A stretch of 25,145 nucleotides of DNA from the NCBI GenBank assembly GCA_905250885.1, contig CAJNOQ010002293.1:1-25145 (forward strand), in the 5' to 3' direction. The translations under genes and the position numbers were made by a program. The notes below the pieces were generated by a model. It was not told where the DNA came from, ran no database searches, and was given only the letters and a program-made list of their open reading frames with translations. How positions within the stretch are numbered: position 1 is the stretch's first letter; each line of letters starts with the position of its first letter. Positions 20,828-25,145 of this stretch are shown here, piece by piece. The DNA comes from Didymodactylos carnosus. Lineage: Eukaryota; Rotifera; Eurotatoria; Philodinida; Philodinidae.

Positions 20828-23730
20828 ATGTTATTAAACGTTCAAACAGCAAAACAACATTCGCTCACTCCATTACCGTCAATGTTCTATCAATCTCTAC
20901 TATATTTATCCCTCATAGCTGTTTTGTCAGATATATTTCTACCTGGTAAGTTAATCACTCGCTGTCTTTGTGCCTTTGTTTGGAATCAACGTTTTTTTCT
21001 TTTCTTGTAGGTGCTGTATATGGTTTAAGTTCAACGGAAGTTGATGAACATTTAGAAAAAGGAAAAAAACTATTAGCAGCTGGTCAACTAGCCGATGCAC
21101 TCTCTCACTTCCATTCTGCTATTGGTACGGTACCCTGTAGATCTATATAAAATTTCGTCTCATAATATATGTGACGTTTTGCAGATGGTGATCCCAAAAA
21201 TTATGTTGCTTATTTTCGACGAGCAACCGTTTATCTTGGGATGGGAAAATCAAAATCAGCATTACCCGATTTGTCAAAAGTTGTTGAACTAAAACCAGAT
21301 TTTACAGCTGTGGGTATTCCCATATTTTGTGAAGAAATTGTGAAGCTATTTTGTCTGTACTTTAGGCTCGTATACAACGTGCAAATGTATACCTTAAACA
21401 AGGTGATTTTGAAGCAGCAAAAGAAGATTTTGAAACAATTGTAAGTTCAATATCTTCTTCCTATGTTAGCTAAGCACTGTTCCAAACAATCTTTGTTTAA
21501 CACGGATATAAAAAGATGTATATATTAGTAAAAGTAAAGTCAGCCGAAAGAGCATGCGAGAATAACGTCTCAATTAGTTTTGCGAAAATAGTGTAGATCT
21601 CATGAACAGGCAAAAAGGAACATGAACAAAATGAAATCTTTCTTTATGTAACAATTGGCGAAACTAGTTCCCGTATGTTTTAATCTTGTTGTTTTTGTGC
21701 GTTCAACTAGCTCCATCGTCATTCAAATCAACATCAATTGTTTCGCCCACGTCGCTTTTTTTTTCCTACAAAATATTCTTTTTATTTAACTACTCATAAT
21801 CCTAGTTATAATTTTCAACTGCAGTTAAAAGGTTAAACTCTACCTACTTATAACTATTTTAAATTTTCAATAAAAAGTTATAAATAGTTAGAGCTATAAC
21901 CATTTATAACTAAGAGACTTTTACATTCTACAGTGCTTCCTACTCTTACTGACTTTCGTCATTTGATTTCATTTAGCTGCAGACGGAGCCGAACAATGAT
22001 GATGCTCGTAAAAATTCTGAAACTCTATCAACTTTGATCAATGACGCTAAACAAGCTGAAAAATATTATAAAGAAAAAAAATATTCTGAAGCAATCGATA
22101 TCTTATCGAGAATTATCGAAGTATAATACAAATTTTTTTTCTTTTTCCATGATATGTCTACCATGTTATTCGGTTCTAGCATTGTCCGTGGTCAATCAAA
22201 CTACGCGAATTACGTGCCGATAGTTATTTAAATGTAAATGACTTTGCGAAAGCTGTCACAGACTTAAAAACAACAGCCAAACTAATACCAGATAATACAG
22301 CAGCATTTTTAAGAATCAGTGAATTATTATATCAAATGGGAGAAGCCGAAGACAGTTTAAAGTGAGAAATTCATCTCATACTGAAATCGATGTGTTGTAG
22401 AAAACCCTTGAGATTGGTCTATGACTGAGGTGCATAGATTTAAAACCTATTTGATCATGTGTCTAAACCGATTTTTTTATTATTCTTTTTTCGAATACTT
22501 CTTTCTTATCAGTTTTATCTATTTTTTCTAGTAATATTCGTGAATGTTTAAAATTAGATCCTGATCATAAACAATGTCATACTCATTATACAAAAATCAA
22601 AAAATTAGCAAAACAAATAGATTCCATTAAAGAATTTATAAATACACAAAAATGGTCAGATTGTATTGAAAAATCGAAACAAATTTTAAAATTAACTGAT
22701 TCACAATCGGTAACATTTGTCTATAAAGCGAAAAACTATATGTGCACATGTTATTCTAAATCAAAAGCCGTTAAAGAAAGCATTAAAATATGTACAGAAA
22801 TTTTAGGTATGAACAATCATAGAAACACGATAAACTAAAAGATTGAGTACGAAAAGATGATAGAACTTCGATAACGAATCCTTAGTGCTATCTTTGCTTT
22901 CGTACTTATTAACGTTTCTTACTTGGACTATGTTGTTCCTTCATTATTTTCAGATCAATACCAAACGAATGATGTTGATGCACTTGTAAATCGTGCTGAA
23001 GCGTATATTCTTGATGAGCAATACGAGCTAGCATTAAAGGATTATCAAAAAGCTCATGAGTTTGACGATAGTCAACGTATTCATGATGGAATAAAACGAA
23101 TACAAAAATTAATAAAACAAAGTAAAAAACGTGATTATTACAAAATATTAGGCATACGACGAAGCGCAAATAAAGCAGAAATTCTAAGAGCATACAGAAA
23201 ACATGGTAAGTTACATGTATAAATTTTTTCGTACTTAAGCTTTAAAGTATAATGATTTATTTTAGCTATTAAATGGCATCCAGATAAATATGAAGGTGAA
23301 GATAAGAAAAAAGCAGAAAAAATGTTTATTGATATAGCAGCAGCAAAAGAAGTGCTTACTGATCCAGGTAACATGATTCACTTGAAAAGAGAAACAAACG
23401 ATTTTCACAATTCATTCTAGAGAAAAATATTTAGAAACTGCATCAGGATAGCAGAATGACTAAAGTTGGACAGGAGATATATAGTGGTATTAGGAGCGGA
23501 GATAGATATCGGCGTTTTTTGGGAAGATAATCTATTTAGAACGTTAAAACAGGGATTTATGGTCATTTTTTTGATTTGTAGAAAAACGTGCTAAATTTGA
23601 TAATGGTGAAGATCCGTTAGATGCCGAAGAACAAGCGCAGCAAGGTGGTTTTAATCCATTTGGACAAGGCTTTAATCCATTCGGTGGAGGAAACGGTGGT
23701 GGCTTCACCTTTCGATTCCATTTTAATTAG
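20828..23730 (+). CDS. DNAJC3: DnaJ homolog subfamily C member 3 (P58IPK), ER co-chaperone
   Basis: It binds unfolded clients through TPR repeats in the ER lumen and stimulates BiP (HSPA5) ATPase through its J domain. In vertebrates it is induced by the unfolded protein response. Ten exons give 511 residues (human about 504): 20828-20945, 21011-21124, 21185-21309, 21366-21440, 21977-22120, 22180-22361, 22532-22806, 22954-23205, 23266-23367 and 23582-23730. All phases agree and the stop is TAG. Residues 19-39 are hydrophobic, a signal peptide, and a second ATG at 20882 (Met19) would give a more typical one. TPR repeats run from about 47 (HLEKGKKLLAAGQLADALS) to about 400. The J domain starts at RDYYKILG (404-411), with HPD at 433-435 and FIDIAAAKEVL after it. 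The Gly/Phe-rich tail ends FRFHFN, as in animal orthologues. No key residue is missing. Confidence 0.96.
21441..21976 (+). other. Long intron 4 (536 bp) of DNAJC3
   Basis: The donor is ATT then GTAAGT and the acceptor is CATTTAG before CTGCAGACGG, phase 0. At about 21803-21912 it contains TAGTTATAA, CTTATAACTATTTT, AAAGTTATAAATAG and TTATAACTA in mixed orientation. This forms a small hairpin-rich patch that may be a degraded MITE. Confidence 0.6.
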
Positions 23731-24720
23731 CTGTCTTGTGAAAATGTGCTTATGTGGCGGGGTTATTGTTATGTTTTATTTTGCACTGTTGACTTTGTAT
23801 ATTTGTTTCTCTCTCTTTCTCTTAGATATAAGAATGTGCTTCGTTTTTTTGTTTGTTTCTACAAAAATAATAACAATTTCTTCAACGTTGAAGATACAGA
23901 AGGATTCTACTCATCCCCGCCGGTTGTTTGTTTGTTTTTATTTTGTTTATTGTTAAAATTTGTCTTTCTCTCTGCTTTCTCTTTTATAATATTTTTATTG
24001 ACCACATCGTATTGTATTTCTTTGTTTTGTGTATGTGTGCTTTCGATCTAAATTCGTGTATTAGTATACGTGTGTATGTCCGATATTTTATGTGAAATTT
24101 GTCTTTTGTCAAAAAACGGTATGAATTCAGAGAATATATAGCAATGGACTCTTAAAGAAACTACTATGTTGTTCTAGCAACTTATAATAAACAAAGTTTT
24201 TTAATTTGGGATTTATTATGAAATTTCATACAAAGACAGACGGATTTTTATTAGTTTGATTTTTCTTATGCTAGCTAAGCTATTGATATACTGCTGAATT
24301 ATTTTTCTTTCTCGGTATCAATTCCAGGCGGTTTGTTTGAATAGTTTTTCTTTTGATGTGTTCGTTGTTTCTGTTATACCATACATAATGAAAATTACAT
24401 TCTTTACGATATCATCATCATAGTTCGACAGAATGTTTTCTATCGAGTTTTTTTCATCATTGTCAGATTCTTCCAGTATGCTTGCTACATTCGTTTAGTT
24501 CAATTTTTTAGTTTTGTTAAAAAAATTTCATATTTTCGATTTAAGCGAACGTGTAATTAGCGTCTCTATCTTTTCATTGTAGAATTACGATTTATCATTA
24601 TATTCTATATATCGAATTTTGATATATTGTGAAAAACGACTCCATATTCACCTGCCTATCTATTAAAAAGCCGTGCTAGTGACTACTGAATAAGCATGAT
24701 TTACACTAAACAGATCTGAG
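23731..24720. other. DNAJC3 3' flank and probable 3' UTR
   Basis: This is T-rich sequence with CT-repeat and GTTTGTTT-rich runs. The overlapping frames at 23621-24051 are out-of-frame readings of the last exon and low-complexity UTR, not genes. Confidence 0.5.
24186..24191 (+). terminator. Candidate polyadenylation signal of DNAJC3
   Basis: AATAAA lies about 456 nt past the DNAJC3 stop and is followed by a T-rich stretch (GTTTTTTAATTTG). It is the first canonical hexamer on this strand that also has a downstream T/G-rich element. Use of the site is inferred. Confidence 0.35.
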
Positions 24721-24779
24721 CTGCAGAATCTGCCTGTTTGCTCCGTCAGTCGTCGGGGGAAAACTTATTGACTCGGAAA

Positions 24780-25145
24780 TTTTTTGAAAAATTGAAACAT
24801 CTTTTTGCAGATATATTGCAAAGTTCGTGGATTATGTCGGTGAAGTTTTTGAAAAAAAATTTTCTGTCAGGGGAAAGGAGGGGGCCGCATAAGGTCGGGA
24901 ATCGGCCCACCCTCTTTTTTGACTAAAAATGGATCCATATGTAGTAAAAAAAGTGCCTCTATTCCGTTTTCGATAAAATCAGATACTTTTGTCACGTAAA
25001 AACCGGTTAATTCCTGAACAATAGCATCTCAATAAGCACCGTTAAAAAGCCACCATATGATCAGTACAACAGATTTTCCTCAGCTACCTTACACTGAAAT
25101 GGCAAACTAAACACAGCGTTAGATAGCCCGTGAATTTCTCTACAA
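24780..25145. repeat. Edge of a dispersed repeat near the window end
   Basis: GGAGGGGGCCGCATAAGG and GGGAATCGGCCCACCCTC at about 24877-24916 are unusually GC-rich here. They parallel GGGGGGCGCATAAG and AATCGGCCCAC at about 645-675. The rest of the segment to 25145 has no recognisable gene. The element's limits cannot be drawn. Confidence 0.4.

Noticed and set aside
22909-23374. Minus-strand frames opposite DNAJC3 exons 8-9
   Set aside because: They are antisense shadows of well-supported coding exons, with no motifs of their own.
23621-24051. Plus-strand frames of 111 and 101 codons at the end of DNAJC3
   Set aside because: They are out of frame with the last exon and continue into T-rich UTR, which encodes Phe/Leu-rich noise.

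Overview
The window is eukaryotic nuclear DNA from an AT-rich animal genome. It has spliced genes whose introns are mostly 56-90 bp, open with GT and close with pyrimidine-AG, and whose coding exons clearly encode animal proteins. Gene density, very short introns and many small inverted-repeat elements fit a bdelloid rotifer or another small-genome invertebrate, but the taxon cannot be fixed from the sequence alone. There is no bacterial gene organisation, rRNA, CRISPR array or recognisable tRNA.

Left half (1-12,250): a repeat-rich region. It holds at least six unrelated inverted-repeat structures: a giant palindrome (about 721-2166) flanked by 300-bp direct repeats; a 311-bp MITE-like element (3915-4225); a nested foldback (5331-7606); a 107-bp hairpin (7741-7847); a 335-bp element (9127-9461); and a roughly 980-bp nested element (11268-12243). 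Between them lie a possible two-exon gene of unknown function on the minus strand (2712-4595), a decayed reading frame that may derive from a PIF/Harbinger transposase (8573-8940), and other small coding-like remnants.

Right half: two complete, well-supported genes. On the minus strand (13847-16664) is a seven-exon SLC30/ZnT-type zinc transporter of 464 residues, with both zinc-site HxxxD motifs, a His-rich loop and a GC-AG first intron. On the plus strand (20828-23730) is a ten-exon DNAJC3/P58IPK orthologue of 511 residues, with a signal-anchor-like N terminus, TPR repeats and a C-terminal J domain with HPD. Both were reconstructed exon by exon with every splice phase consistent. They are divergently transcribed across about 4.2 kb that contains a degenerate two-exon coding remnant (about 19470-19927).

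The two genes probably act separately. One moves zinc into a vesicular or other compartment. The other is an ER-lumen co-chaperone for BiP in the unfolded protein response. Animal gene order is not an operon signal, so the adjacency says little about shared function.
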